The position numbers and the translations under genes were made by a program. A DNA stretch of 64,000 nucleotides from Allostella vacuolata (GTDB lineage Bacteria > Pseudomonadota > Alphaproteobacteria > ATCC43930 > Allostellaceae), in NCBI GenBank assembly GCA_006739055.1, contig AP019702.1, positions 558,501 through 622,500 on the forward strand, written 5' to 3'. Below the pieces are notes generated by a model. The model was not told the origin of the DNA. It saw only the letters and a program-made list of their open reading frames with translations, and searched no databases. Positions within the stretch are counted from its first letter, which is position 1, and each line of letters opens with the position of its first letter. This document shows, piece after piece, positions 25,698 through 34,563 of the stretch.

Positions 25698-27521
25698 TCA
25701 GACGTACATGCTGCCGTCCCATTTGAGGACGTAGACGATGTCGTCGCCGGGGTGCTCCACGGTACCCGGCATCAGGTCCGGCCCGATGTCGCGAATATTG
25801 ATCAGCCGCACGGCGTCGGGATCCACGGTGGTCCGTCCCGACCCGTCCTTGAAGCCGATGGTCCAGGTGCCGTCGAAATTGTTGATGAACTCCAGGTCGC
25901 CGGGCGTGATCCGCTCATACTCGCCGGGCACGCGGCCGGCATAGAAGGACAGGCCGTTGCCGCGGACGCCGGGGTCGGGATCCGGCTCGTAGGTGTCGAT
26001 GATGGTCACCGGGCCGTTGCCGCGGCCGACATAGTAGGCGTCGGAGCCGCTGCCGCCGGCCAGCGTCGTCGGGCCGGTGCCGGCATAGAGGAAGTCGTCG
26101 CCGGTATCGCCGAACAGCCGGTCGCTGCCGGCGACCGCGAAGATGGTGTCGTCGCCCGCCCCGCCATAGGCGAGATCGTCGCCGCCGGTGGCGACGATCT
26201 CGTCGTTGCCGGCCCCGCCCAGCAGCGTGTCGTTGCCGTCGCCCGGCAACGGATCGAAGAACCCCTCGAACGGCCGGTCACCCCAGATCGTGTCGGCGCC
26301 GGCCTGCCCGATCAGCAGGTCTCCTCCCGTGCCGCCGGCCAGGAAGTCGGGGCCGTCGCCGCCGTCCAGCGTGTCGGCGTCGCCGTTGCCCAGCAGCACG
26401 TCGAAGCCCTTGTCGCCATTCACGAAGTCGCGGCCGCCGCCGCCCGTGAAGTTGTCCTCGCCCTGGCCGAGCCAGACATGGGCGGTGCCGTAGGCCCCGT
26501 CCGGGCGCTCGGCCCCGTCGATCACGATGGTGTCGTTGCCGGCGCTGCCATAGGCCCCGTTGAAGACCGGCAGCGAGCCCGCGAAGTCGTCATTGTCCCA
26601 GCCGGGGGCAAAGCGCAGCATGATCGAGTCGTTGCCCATGCCGCCATCGACCAGGCCGGCGCCGTCCTCGTCGATGATGACGTCGTCGCCCGCGCCGCCG
26701 ACCAGCGTGTCGAGTGCCCCGCCGCCGCCCAGGATCAGGTCGTTGTCCGCCCCGCCGGCGACGAAGTCGTCGCCCAGGCCGCCCTGCAGCGTATCCGGGC
26801 CGCTGCCGCCGTCGATGACGTCCCGCTCGGACCCGCCATCGACCGAGTCGGCGCCGTCGCCGCCGAAGATCCAGTCCTCGCCGCCCTGGCCGATGATCGT
26901 GTCGTCGCCGTCACCGCCCGACAGCCAGTCGTCGCCGCTCGCCCCGTCGACCGAGTCGCGGCCGGCCCCGCCCTCGACGCTGTCGTCGCCGCCGCCGCCG
27001 CTCAGATTGTCGTCGCCGGCCCGCCCGCGGATGGTGTCGCGGCCGCTGCCGCCCTGGACGTTGTCGCGGTAGCTGCCGCCGGGGATCAGGCCGAGCTCGT
27101 CGCCCCCCTCGTACAGGTTGTCGCCGTCGCCGAGGACGCCCTGCACCTGGGCATAGACGCCGCCCAGCAGGATGGTGTCGTTGCCGCCGCCGCCGAAGCC
27201 GGCCGGCCCGTCGCCCCGCACCTCGATGGTGGCGTCGGGATGAAGCAGGAAGACGGAGATGCTGTCGCTGCCGTCGCCGCCGATGATCGGCGGCGCGCCG
27301 GCCTTGCCCGATTCGTTGAGCCAGTCGGGCGCGAAGGCGATGTCGATGGTGTCGTCGCCGGCGCCGCCATCGGCCGCGCCGACGCCATCCGGGTCGGTCA
27401 GGAAGTCGTTGCCGTCATGGCCGAACAGGGCGTCGAAGAATCCGCCGGCGCCGTTCAGCGTGTCGTTGCCGTCGCCGCCTTCCAGCGTGTCGTTGCGGGC
27501 GGTGCCCGTGAGGGTGACCAT
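25698..27521 (-). CDS. RTX (hemolysin-type calcium-binding repeat) protein
   Basis: The protein is 607 residues. Most of it (about 1-510) consists of more than twenty nonapeptide repeats of the GGxGxDxLx type, for example GGDGNDTLNGAGG and GGAGDDTIFAVAG. These form Ca-stabilised beta-rolls and indicate type I secretion. The last ~95 residues are non-repetitive (YYVGRGNGPVTIIDTYEPD, EYERITPGDLEFINN) and would hold the C-terminal secretion signal. There is no N-terminal signal peptide, as expected. No enzymatic domain is visible, so an adhesin or surface/S-layer role is more likely than a toxin. No HlyB/HlyD/TolC genes are in the window. Confidence 0.9.
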   Translation of the reverse strand: MVTLTGTARNDTLEGGDGNDTLNGAGGFFDALFGHDGNDFLTDPDGVGAADGGAGDDTIDIAFAPDWLNESGKAGAPPIIGGDGSDSISVFLLHPDATIEVRGDGPAGFGGGGNDTILLGGVYAQVQGVLGDGDNLYEGGDELGLIPGGSYRDNVQGGSGRDTIRGRAGDDNLSGGGGDDSVEGGAGRDSVDGASGDDWLSGGDGDDTIIGQGGEDWIFGGDGADSVDGGSERDVIDGGSGPDTLQGGLGDDFVAGGADNDLILGGGGALDTLVGGAGDDVIIDEDGAGLVDGGMGNDSIMLRFAPGWDNDDFAGSLPVFNGAYGSAGNDTIVIDGAERPDGAYGTAHVWLGQGEDNFTGGGGRDFVNGDKGFDVLLGNGDADTLDGGDGPDFLAGGTGGDLLIGQAGADTIWGDRPFEGFFDPLPGDGNDTLLGGAGNDEIVATGGDDLAYGGAGDDTIFAVAGSDRLFGDTGDDFLYAGTGPTTLAGGSGSDAYYVGRGNGPVTIIDTYEPDPDPGVRGNGLSFYAGRVPGEYERITPGDLEFINNFDGTWTIGFKDGSGRTTVDPDAVRLINIRDIGPDLMPGTVEHPGDDIVYVLKWDGSMYV

Positions 27522-27674
27522 GACCGTCTCCTCGCCCGCGGTCGGCCGTCAGCCGGCGAGCGGTGCAGGCGCCGTCAGCCGTCGCGGCAGCAGATCTCGT
27601 ACAGTGTCTTCATTACCCGGTCCGGGGGTCCGCCGTCGAGGGGGAATGCCCGGTTGCGGGCACCCCCCCGCGGG

Positions 27675-28781
27675 TCAGGCGGCGAAGAGACGCTGGGCCG
27701 CAAGCTCGGCCGGCGCCAGGCCCATGGCGGCCAGGTCGGCCGGCATCGCGGCGCCGGTCGCGACGGCCGCCACCAGCCGGCCCATCGCCGGCGAGGTCAT
27801 GATGCCGTAGCCGCCCTGGCCCGCGCACCAGAAGAAGCCGGGGGCGTCCGGCGCCTCGCCCACGACGGGAGTCTTGTCGGCGACGAAGCTGCGCAGGCCG
27901 GCCCATTTGTGGGTGATGCGGCGCACCTGCAGGGTGGTCGCCCGTTCGATCCGGTCGACGCACACGGCGACGTCGTACTCGTCGGGCTGGGCGTCGCAGG
28001 GATCGGATGGGGTCTCGTCGGCCGGGGATGCCAGCACGCGGCCGGCCTCGGGCTTGAAGTAGAAGGTCTCCTCGATGTCGAGGCCCATCGGCCAGCCATG
28101 CACCGGCGTGTCGGACGGCGCGTCGAAGGTGATCGCCGTCCGCCGCTTCGGCACCAGGCCGATCGGCCGCACCCCGGCCGCCTCGGCCACCATGTCGGCC
28201 CAGGCCCCGGCGGCGTTGACCACCACCGGCGCGCGGAAGGTGCCCTGCCGGGTCTCGACCTCCCACCCCTTGCCGGTCGGCCGGGCGACGGCGTCGCCGG
28301 CCGACGTCACCAGCTGCCCGCCGCGGTCGCGCAGGCCCTTCAGGAAGGCCTGGTGGATGCCGTGGACATCCATGTCGGTCGCGTCGGGCTCATGGATGGC
28401 GCGGGTGAAATAGTCCGGCCGCAGGATCGGCAGGCGGCGCAGCGCCTCGGCCTTGGAGATCTCCTCGAACGTCTGCGGGAAGGCCTTGCCGTCGGCCAGC
28501 GCGCGCTCGATCGCGGCATCCTGCTCGGCGGTGCCGACGAACACGACGCCGCGCGGGCTGAGGAAGCCGTGCCGGTCGAAGAACGGCTTGCTGGCGATCG
28601 TCAGGATGCGGATGACGCGGTTGCCGTAGTTCTCGGTGTAGAGCGCGGCCGAGCGGCCGGTCGTGTGGTAGCCGGGGGTGTCCTCGCGCTCCAGCACGAC
28701 GACCCGGCCATGGGCGGCCAGCTCGCAGCCGGCAGATGCACCGGCGACGCCGCCGCCGATGACGATGAAATCAGTGTCCAT
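27675..28781 (-). CDS. FAD-dependent oxidoreductase (DAO/DadA-like)
   Basis: The protein is 368 residues. The N-terminal dinucleotide motif IVIGGGVAGASAGCELA is followed by VVVLERE, the ribose-binding acidic residue. HTTGRSAALYTENYGN, VVNAAGAWADM and the C-terminal FFWCAGQGGYGIMTSPAMGRL close the FAD fold. It belongs to the glycine/D-amino-acid oxidase superfamily, and the substrate is not evident. It is transcribed toward the RTX gene, with a 153-base gap that contains a 6-bp GTTG-loop hairpin (27647-27662) and a very short open frame. It is downstream of a glycosyltransferase on the same strand. Confidence 0.92.
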   Translation of the reverse strand: MDTDFIVIGGGVAGASAGCELAAHGRVVVLEREDTPGYHTTGRSAALYTENYGNRVIRILTIASKPFFDRHGFLSPRGVVFVGTAEQDAAIERALADGKAFPQTFEEISKAEALRRLPILRPDYFTRAIHEPDATDMDVHGIHQAFLKGLRDRGGQLVTSAGDAVARPTGKGWEVETRQGTFRAPVVVNAAGAWADMVAEAAGVRPIGLVPKRRTAITFDAPSDTPVHGWPMGLDIEETFYFKPEAGRVLASPADETPSDPCDAQPDEYDVAVCVDRIERATTLQVRRITHKWAGLRSFVADKTPVVGEAPDAPGFFWCAGQGGYGIMTSPAMGRLVAAVATGAAMPADLAAMGLAPAELAAQRLFAA

Positions 28782-28852
28782 GGGTGGGGACCCTAGCCGA
28801 CCGCGTTGCGGCCCGCCAGGGGCCGGCGTGCGGTCTCCTCGTCGCAGGGGGG

Positions 28853-30058
28853 CTAGGCCGCGGGCGGCCCGCCGGTCAGGTCGTGGCAGGCCTGGACGAT
28901 GCGCGGCATCGCCGGCTGGTGCCCGCGCCCCGCGACGACGCCGGCCGCCCGCTGGGCGCGTTCGATCAGCGCCTCGTCGCCGAAGGCCGAGCGCAATGCG
29001 GTCGCCACCGTCTCGGCGGTCAGCCCCTGCCGCAGCCGGCCGCCGACCCGGTGGCGGAACAGCACGTCGGCGGTCAGCTGCTGCTCGAAGCTGGTCGGCG
29101 CCAGGATCTGCGGCCGGCCCATCGCCAGCATGTCCTGGCTGGTGCCGACGCCGCCATGGTGGATGACGCAGCGCGCGCGGCCGACCGCCTCGCGGAAGGC
29201 CGGGCGCGGCAGCACCTCCGACAGCACCGTGATGCCGGCGCCGCGGAAGCTGTCGGCCACCTTGCGGGAGGCGTTGCGGATGTAGGCCTGGCCGGTGGCA
29301 CCCGCCTGGGACAGGCCCTCCGCGATCTGGTCCAGCTTTTCGTAGGAGCCGCTCAGGTAGAGGAACACCTCGTTGCCGGGCGGGGGCGGGGGCAGCATCT
29401 CCGGCAGGGCGCGGAGCGGCCCCACCGTGCGGCCCGGCACGGTGCGGGCATAGGGGTCGAATTCCGGCAGGATGCAGACGAACTCGCGGTCGCCGGCGAC
29501 GATCGACGGCAGGTGCGCCGGCACCGCGCGCCCGCGCGCCTTCTGCAGGCGGGTCACCACGTCCAGGATGATGGCGGGCTCGATCTGCGGCTCCGCCTCC
29601 TCGCGCAGGACCGGGAAGTCGGCGGCCGCGCTGGGCGGCTGCGAGAAGCCGTCGCCGATGGCGATGACCGGCACGCCGCCGCGCGCGGCCAGGGTCACCG
29701 TCGGGGCGAAGTCGCAGATGACGAGGTCGGGCTTGACCGCCTGGAACAGGTGCTCCCAGGCCCGGACCAGGGGCGTCAGCAGGTCGAGATGGCCGTAGCC
29801 GACGAAGTAGAGGATGTCCGAGAAGCTCGCGACCTTGAAGCGCGCGTCGTTGAGCGCGAGGTGCGGCAGGGCGCGGCTGACGGGCGCCTGCCACACCGGC
29901 CAGGGGCGATGGCCCAGGATCGGGAAGGTCTCGCAGACGTCGCCGACGGCGAACACCGGCCGGTAGCCGAACGGCTCGAGGGCGTCGGCGACCGCGATCA
30001 GGCGGCTGACATGGCCAAATCCATAGCCGAGTTCGGCAGCGAAGAGGACGGTGCGCAT
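28853..30058 (-). CDS. UGT-like (GT1) glycosyltransferase
   Basis: This is a 401-residue GT-B fold protein. The N-terminal half begins VLFAAELGYGFGHVSRLIAVADAL, typical of acceptor domains. The C-terminal donor-binding half has CVIHHGGVGTSQDMLAMGRPQILAPTSFEQQ (from about 315), the HGG(xG)T motif of the UDP-glycosyltransferase and macrolide glycosyltransferase families. No membrane segments are evident. The acceptor is unknown; lipids, carotenoids or small hydrophobic compounds are common for this class. The start at 30058 gives the family-typical GHVxR motif within the first 20 residues. The FAD oxidoreductase follows 71 bases downstream. Confidence 0.87.
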   Translation of the reverse strand: MRTVLFAAELGYGFGHVSRLIAVADALEPFGYRPVFAVGDVCETFPILGHRPWPVWQAPVSRALPHLALNDARFKVASFSDILYFVGYGHLDLLTPLVRAWEHLFQAVKPDLVICDFAPTVTLAARGGVPVIAIGDGFSQPPSAAADFPVLREEAEPQIEPAIILDVVTRLQKARGRAVPAHLPSIVAGDREFVCILPEFDPYARTVPGRTVGPLRALPEMLPPPPPGNEVFLYLSGSYEKLDQIAEGLSQAGATGQAYIRNASRKVADSFRGAGITVLSEVLPRPAFREAVGRARCVIHHGGVGTSQDMLAMGRPQILAPTSFEQQLTADVLFRHRVGGRLRQGLTAETVATALRSAFGDEALIERAQRAAGVVAGRGHQPAMPRIVQACHDLTGGPPAA

Positions 30059-30107
30059 GGCTTCCGGGCAAGGAGGGAGGGTGGGGCGACTCGGGACGGG
30101 CGGCAGC

Positions 30108-30998
30108 TTACCGCGCCGCCACCGGGTCCTGGTGGATGATGATCTCGGCGTGTGGAAAGGCGCGGCGGATCGCCGCCTCCACATCCTCGGCCACGGCATG
30201 GGCCCGGCTGAGCGGGATCTCCCCGTCCAGCTCGACATGCATCTGGACGAAGGTCTGCGGGCCGGAGGCGCGGGTCTTGAGGTCGTGGACGCCCAGCACC
30301 TCGGGCCGGGCCAGCGCGATCGCCCGGATCTGCTCGCGCTCCTCGTCCGGCAGCTCGCGGTCCATCAGCTGGGTGACCGACAGCCGCAGGATCCCGAGCG
30401 CGCTCCACAGGATGAACAGGCCGATGCCGATGCCGAACAGCGGGTCGAGCCACGGCACGGTCATGTAGCGGCTCGCCAGCAGCGACACGATGACCGAGCC
30501 GTTGAGCAGGAGGTCGCCCTGATAGTGCAGGGAATCGGCGCCGATGGCGACGGAGCCGGTGCGGCGCACGACGCTGCGCTGGTAGGCGACGAGTGCCAGG
30601 GTGGCGAGGATGCTGACCACCATGACGGCGATGCCGGCGCCGGTGTTGGCGACCGGCTGCGGCGCCGCCAGGCGGCGCGCCGCCTCGAAGAAGAGCAGGA
30701 TGGCCGAGCCGGCGATGAAGGCCGACTGGGCCAGCCCGGCCAGCGGCTCGGCCTTGCCGTGGCCGAAGCGATGCTCGGCGTCGGCCGGGGTCAGCGCGTG
30801 GCGGATGGCCAGCATGTTGACCAGCGAGGCGGCGAGGTCGAGCAGCGAGTCGATCAGGCTGGACAGCAGGCTGACGGAATCGGTCGCGACATAGGCCACG
30901 GCCTTCATCGCGATCAGCATGGCGGCGACCGCGACCGACGCCCGGCCGGCCCGGCGCAGCAGGCGGGCGGTCAGCGCGGGGTCGCGGACGGGGGTCAT
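30108..30998 (-). CDS. Cation diffusion facilitator (CDF/FieF-like) metal transporter
   Basis: The protein is 296 residues with about six transmembrane helices. SLLSSLIDSLLDLAASLVN carries the DxxxD metal site of TM2. HRFGHGKAEPLAGL is the signature loop. DSLHYQGDLLLNGSVI supplies the HxxxD site of TM5. The cytoplasmic C-terminal domain (VLGVHDLKTRASGPQTFVQMHVELDG) ends with AHAVAEDVEAAIRRAFPHAEIIIHQDP, typical of the family. It is an inner-membrane exporter of Zn, Fe or similar divalent ions by proton antiport. The DxxxD/HxxxD set favours Zn/Fe/Cd over Mn. It starts at the ATG 30998, 13 bases after pdxH. Confidence 0.93.
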   Translation of the reverse strand: MTPVRDPALTARLLRRAGRASVAVAAMLIAMKAVAYVATDSVSLLSSLIDSLLDLAASLVNMLAIRHALTPADAEHRFGHGKAEPLAGLAQSAFIAGSAILLFFEAARRLAAPQPVANTGAGIAVMVVSILATLALVAYQRSVVRRTGSVAIGADSLHYQGDLLLNGSVIVSLLASRYMTVPWLDPLFGIGIGLFILWSALGILRLSVTQLMDRELPDEEREQIRAIALARPEVLGVHDLKTRASGPQTFVQMHVELDGEIPLSRAHAVAEDVEAAIRRAFPHAEIIIHQDPVAAR

Positions 30999-31011
30999 GG
31001 ATCCGGGGCCC

Positions 31012-31602
31012 CTAGGGGAAGAGCCGCTCGGTGCGCCAGCTGCCGCCCTCGCGGGCATAGATCAGGCGGTCATGCAGGCGGAACGGCTTGTCCTGCCAGA
31101 ACTCCATGCGCTCGGGCGCGACCCGGAAGCCCGACCAGTGCGGCGGGCGCGGCACGGTCCCGATGGCATAGCGCGCGGTATAGGCCGCGACCTGCTTCTC
31201 CAGGTGGAAGCGGCTTTCCAGCGGCCGCGACTGGGCCGATGCCCAGGCCCCGATCTGGCTCGCCCGCGGGCGCGAATGGTAATAGGCGTCGGCCTCGGCG
31301 GCGGAGACCGGGGTGACCGCCCCCTCGATGCGGACCTGGCGGCGCAGCGACTTCCAGTGGAACAGCAGGGCCGCGCGCGGGTTGGCGGCCAGCTCCCCGC
31401 CCTTGCGGCTTTCCAGGTTGGTATAGAAGACGAAGCCGGCCTCGTCGGCATGCTTGAGCAGGACCATGCGGGCCGACGGGAAGCCGTCCGGCGTCGTCGT
31501 CGCCAGCGTCATCGCGTTGGGGTCGTTCGGTTCGGTCTTCTCCGCCTCGGCCAGCCAGTCGGCGAAGAGGCGGATGGGGTCGGTGGTGCGGATTTCGTCC
31601 AT
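31012..31602 (-). CDS. pdxH: Pyridoxamine 5'-phosphate oxidase
   Basis: This is the FMN enzyme that oxidises PNP or PMP to pyridoxal phosphate in vitamin B6 synthesis and salvage. It is 196 residues, the usual short form. [22 protein letters not shown] and [27 protein letters not shown] form the FMN-binding barrel. RVEG-type [25 protein letters not shown] and the C-terminal [12 protein letters not shown] plus [10 protein letters not shown], ending WRTERLFP, are diagnostic. It is the first gene of a unit with the CDF transporter. Upstream lie a possible promoter and an 18-base tandem repeat. Confidence 0.97.
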   Translation of the reverse strand: MDEIRTTDPIRLFADWLAEAEKTEPNDPNAMTLATTTPDGFPSARMVLLKHADEAGFVFYTNLESRKGGELAANPRAALLFHWKSLRRQVRIEGAVTPVSAAEADAYYHSRPRASQIGAWASAQSRPLESRFHLEKQVAAYTARYAIGTVPRPPHWSGFRVAPERMEFWQDKPFRLHDRLIYAREGGSWRTERLFP

Positions 31603-31634
31603 GATGCGCCGATCTCGTGCGGGGGGCCCGATCA

Positions 31635-31670
31635 TGCAAGGATGCGGGCTCGTGCGAGGATACGGGCTTG
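31635..31670. repeat. 18-base tandem direct repeat upstream of pdxH
   Basis: TGCAAGGATGCGGGCTCG (31635-31652) and TGCGAGGATACGGGCTTG (31653-31670) stand head to tail with 15 of 18 identities. They lie in the untranslated leader between the likely promoter (31712-31739) and the pdxH start. Period and position fit a regulatory protein site or an RNA element, but neither is proven. Confidence 0.6.
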
Positions 31671-31711
31671 GCGCGTTTTTTCCATCCTGTCCGTTCTGGA
31701 TGCGGACGCGG

Positions 31712-31739
31712 GCCATACCCATTTGATTGATCGGGACAA
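31712..31739 (-). promoter_or_regulatory. Candidate pdxH promoter
   Basis: On the minus strand TTGTCC (31739-31734), 16 bases, TATGGC (31717-31712). It would give a leader of about 100 bases that includes the 18-base tandem repeat. Confidence 0.35.
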
Positions 31740-31757
31740 TTGGTGGACCAGGCGGTG

Positions 31758-32234
31758 ATGCGGGCAGGAACGAATGCAGCGGGGCGGGGCCGCCGGTGGC
31801 GCGGGCCGGCACTGCTGGCCGGCCTGCTGGCGCTCGCCGGCTGCGACGGCGGCGAGAAGGCGGCGGGGGCAGCGCCCGGCATCGTCGGCGCCGGCCCGGC
31901 TGCGGCCGAACAGCCGCTCCTGGCGCTGTTCGGGAGCGGCGACGGGGCGCCGGCGCTGGTGGAGGCGGACCGGCGCCAGCTGCGCGCGGCGGAGCGGCGG
32001 GCCTTTGCCGCGGACGACGGGCGCGTGCTGCACTGGCAGAACCCGGGCACCGGCACCTTCGGCGAGATCGTGCCGGTCGGCCGTCCGCAGCGGCGCCAGG
32101 GCCAGGTCTGCCGGGAGTTCCGCCACAAGGTGCTGGTCGATGGACGGAGCCACCAGGCGGTGGGGACGGCGTGCAGCGTCGAACCGCGGCCGGCGGCGCA
32201 AAGGGTTGGAACGGATGCGGGTCAGCAGGGCTAG
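31758..32234 (+). CDS. Small lipoprotein with a 17-kDa surface-antigen-like domain
   Basis: The protein is 158 residues. A basic start (RGRRWRG) and hydrophobic core end in the lipobox LLALAGC with Cys at residue 29. The mature part contains the segment [19 protein letters not shown], then [26 protein letters not shown]. This is the pattern of the RT0821/Lpp0805 surface-antigen domain (17kDa_Anti_2 type), with its paired cysteines. An outer-membrane or periplasmic anchor role is likely; its function is unknown. The start could also be GTG 31743 or TTG 31740. The dnaJ-like gene begins 9 bases after its stop. Confidence 0.75.
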   Translation: MRAGTNAAGRGRRWRGPALLAGLLALAGCDGGEKAAGAAPGIVGAGPAAAEQPLLALFGSGDGAPALVEADRRQLRAAERRAFAADDGRVLHWQNPGTGTFGEIVPVGRPQRRQGQVCREFRHKVLVDGRSHQAVGTACSVEPRPAAQRVGTDAGQQG

Positions 32235-32243
32235 GGTGCAGTC

Positions 32244-33182
32244 ATGAACGATCCCTATCAGGTCTTGGGCGTCCCCCGCACGGCGAGCGCGGCGGAGGTC
32301 AAGCAGGCATACCGGAAGCTCGCCAAGAAGCTGCACCCCGACATGCAGCAGGGCAAGGTCGGCAACGAGCAGCGCTTCAAGGACGTGACGGCGGCCTATG
32401 ACCTGCTGTCCGATGCCGAGAAGCGGGCCCGCTTCGACCGTGGCGAGATCGACGCCTCCGGGGCCGAGCGGATGCCGCCAGGCTTCCGCGGGGCGGGCGA
32501 GGGCCGCGCCCGCGGGCCATGGGGTGCTGCCCATGGGCCGGCCGGTGCAGGCGCCGGGGCGGCCGGCGGCCGCTTCAACTTCGAGTTCGCGGACGACATC
32601 TTCTCCGACCTGTTCGGTCGCGGTCGCCGTCCGTCGCCGCCGCCGCCCGACGGCGACGGGCAGGACATCCGCCTGACGCTGCGGGTTCCGTTCCTGGAGG
32701 CGGCGCAGGGCGGCAAGCGGCCCCTGCAGCTGCCCGACGGGCGGGTCGTCAACGTCACCATCCCGCCCGGCACCGAGGACGGCCAGCAGCTTCGTCTGCG
32801 CGGCCAGGCCCCCCAGGGCATGGGCGGCGGCGACGTCTACGTCGTGATCGAGGTCGAGCCGCATCCGGACTTCACCCGGTCGGGCGCCGACATCCTGTCC
32901 ACCGTGCCGGTCACGCTGGCCGAGGCGGTGCTGGGGGCACGGATCCGGGTCGCCACGGTCGATGGCCCGGTCGGCCTCAAGGTGCCGCCCGGCGCCAATC
33001 ACGGCCGGCGGATGCGCCTGCGCGGCAAGGGGCTGCCGACGGCGGGCGGCGGGCGGGGCGACCATTACGTGACGCTGGCGGTAACCCTGCCCGAGGTGAT
33101 CGACGAGGACCTGACCCGCCTGGTCGAAACCTGGTCGGCCGCCCATCCCTACCGGGTGCGGCCGGATACCGGGTCGGAATAG
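32244..33182 (+). CDS. DnaJ-domain cochaperone (CbpA/DjlA-like type II-III)
   Basis: The protein is 312 residues. The J domain (3-70) has DPYQVLGVPRTASAAEVKQAYR and the HPD motif at 31-33. A Gly-rich linker with FEFADDIFSDLFGRGRR follows, then two C-terminal substrate-binding domains (IRLTLRVPFLEAAQGGKRPL; DVYVVIEVEPHPDFTRSGAD; VPPGANHGRRMRLRGKGLP). There is no zinc-finger CxxCxGxG region, so it is CbpA-like rather than true DnaJ. It stimulates DnaK ATPase in the cytoplasm. Its end overlaps the convergent yihY gene by 34 bases. Confidence 0.93.
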   Translation: MNDPYQVLGVPRTASAAEVKQAYRKLAKKLHPDMQQGKVGNEQRFKDVTAAYDLLSDAEKRARFDRGEIDASGAERMPPGFRGAGEGRARGPWGAAHGPAGAGAGAAGGRFNFEFADDIFSDLFGRGRRPSPPPPDGDGQDIRLTLRVPFLEAAQGGKRPLQLPDGRVVNVTIPPGTEDGQQLRLRGQAPQGMGGGDVYVVIEVEPHPDFTRSGADILSTVPVTLAEAVLGARIRVATVDGPVGLKVPPGANHGRRMRLRGKGLPTAGGGRGDHYVTLAVTLPEVIDEDLTRLVETWSAAHPYRVRPDTGSE

Positions 33183-34459
33183 GCCGCTCCCGGCGGCAGG
33201 ACCTCGTCGAGCACGGCGCTGATCGGCACGTCGAGCGCAGCCTGCTCGGCCCGGGACAGGCCGCGCATCATGGCGTTGAAGCGCGGCGTCCAGGCGGCGG
33301 TGGGGAATTCGGGACCGAGCTCGCCCGCCCGGTGCAGGCCCAGCGCATGGGCCAGGCCGTCGACCGTGGTCGTGTGCAGGTCGCGGGCGAGCAGCCAGCG
33401 CCCGCCGCCGGTCGGCGCGACGTAACCCGCCTCGTAGAGGGCGTGCAGCCGGTCGTCGATCATGGTCGTGGCAAGGCCGAGGCGGCGGGCCAGTTCCCGC
33501 ACCCGCCGCCCGCCCGGCGTGCGCAGCCCGTCCAGGATGGCCAGGCTCAGGGCCAGCGTCAGCGTGTGGGTGCCGGACGTGCGGCCGCCGAAGCGCTCGG
33601 CCCGCCATTCCGGCAGGCCGGCGGTGACGACCGCGCCCAGCATCACCACCGCCCACATCAGGTACATCCACAACAGGAAGATCGGCAGGGCGGCGATCGC
33701 GCCGTAGACCGCCTGGTAGCTGACGAAGCGGGTGACGTAGTAGCCGAAGGTCATCTGGATGAGCTGGAACAGGAGGGCCGCCACCAGGCCGCCCATGAAG
33801 CCGTCCGCCCAGCGCACCGTGCGGTTGGGGATGATGAGGTAGAGCGACGAGAAGGCGGCGACGCTGAGCAGGAAGGGGAAGACCCAGGCGACCCGGGCCA
33901 GGATCACCCCCAGTCCTGCCTCGTCGGCCAGGGCCAGCGCCCGGCTCGACAGGGACAGGCTGGCGCCCAGCAGCAGCGGTCCCAGCGTCAGGATCGCCCA
34001 GTAGGCGAGGATACGGCCGAGCCACGGCCGCTCGGTCGGCACCCGCCAGATGAAGTTGAAGCGCCACTCGATGGTCGCCAGCAGCAGGACCGCGGTGACC
34101 GCCAGGCCGACCACGCCGACCGCGGTCAGCTGCACGGCGGCACCCGCGAACTGCGAGACGTAGGTGTCGATGACCTCGCCCACCTCCGGCACCATGTTGC
34201 GCAGGATGAGGGCCGAGATCGCCTGCCGGGCGTCGGAATAGAGCGGGAACGCGGTCAGCGCCGACAGCCCGACCGCGAATGCGGGCACGATCGCCAGCAG
34301 CGAGGTGTAGCTGAGCGAGCCCGCCGCCTCCAGGCACTGGTCGCGATAGAAGCGCCGCAGCGCATAGAGGCTGAAGCCGCCGGCCAGCCGCAGCCGGTCG
34401 ATGCCGGCACGCATCCAGCGGCGGACGGAAGCCTCCCAATCGAATCGCATCGCGGTCAT
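33149..34459 (-). CDS. YihY/BrkB-family membrane protein
   Basis: The protein is 436 residues with about six transmembrane helices in the first ~300 residues. FYRDQCLEAAGSLSYTSLLAIVPAFAVGLSAL (from about 37) is the family signature. IPNRTVRWADGFMGGLVAALLFQ and SYQAVYGAIAALPIFLLWMYLMWAVVMLGA complete the core. The C-terminal ~130 residues (REL-ARRLGLATTMIDDRLHALYEAGYV) look like a winged-helix domain, an extension seen in a subset of the family. The function is unsettled; older reports as ribonuclease BN are not supported. It is convergent with the DnaJ-like gene with a 34-base overlap and divergent from fabI. Confidence 0.9.
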   Translation of the reverse strand: MTAMRFDWEASVRRWMRAGIDRLRLAGGFSLYALRRFYRDQCLEAAGSLSYTSLLAIVPAFAVGLSALTAFPLYSDARQAISALILRNMVPEVGEVIDTYVSQFAGAAVQLTAVGVVGLAVTAVLLLATIEWRFNFIWRVPTERPWLGRILAYWAILTLGPLLLGASLSLSSRALALADEAGLGVILARVAWVFPFLLSVAAFSSLYLIIPNRTVRWADGFMGGLVAALLFQLIQMTFGYYVTRFVSYQAVYGAIAALPIFLLWMYLMWAVVMLGAVVTAGLPEWRAERFGGRTSGTHTLTLALSLAILDGLRTPGGRRVRELARRLGLATTMIDDRLHALYEAGYVAPTGGGRWLLARDLHTTTVDGLAHALGLHRAGELGPEFPTAAWTPRFNAMMRGLSRAEQAALDVPISAVLDEVLPPGAAYSDPVSGRTR

Positions 34460-34496
34460 GATGGATATATAGCGTGGGTGGGGTTGGGCCGGCGCG

Positions 34497-34524
34497 TTGC
34501 TGCCGCGATTCTATGGTGTAGGAT
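34497..34524 (+). promoter_or_regulatory. Candidate fabI-aroC promoter
   Basis: TTGCTG (34497-34502), 16 bases, TAGGAT (34519-34524), 40 bases before the fabI start in the 104-base gap divergent from yihY. Confidence 0.45.
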
Positions 34525-34563
34525 GCCGGCCGTCCGCCGGTTTGGGTTGCGAGCGAGGCACGC

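Noticed and set aside
25698-27521. Strongly repetitive DNA that could suggest a CRISPR array or satellite
   Set aside because: The repeats are variable, in one reading frame, and encode RTX nonapeptides. There are no equal-length spacers.
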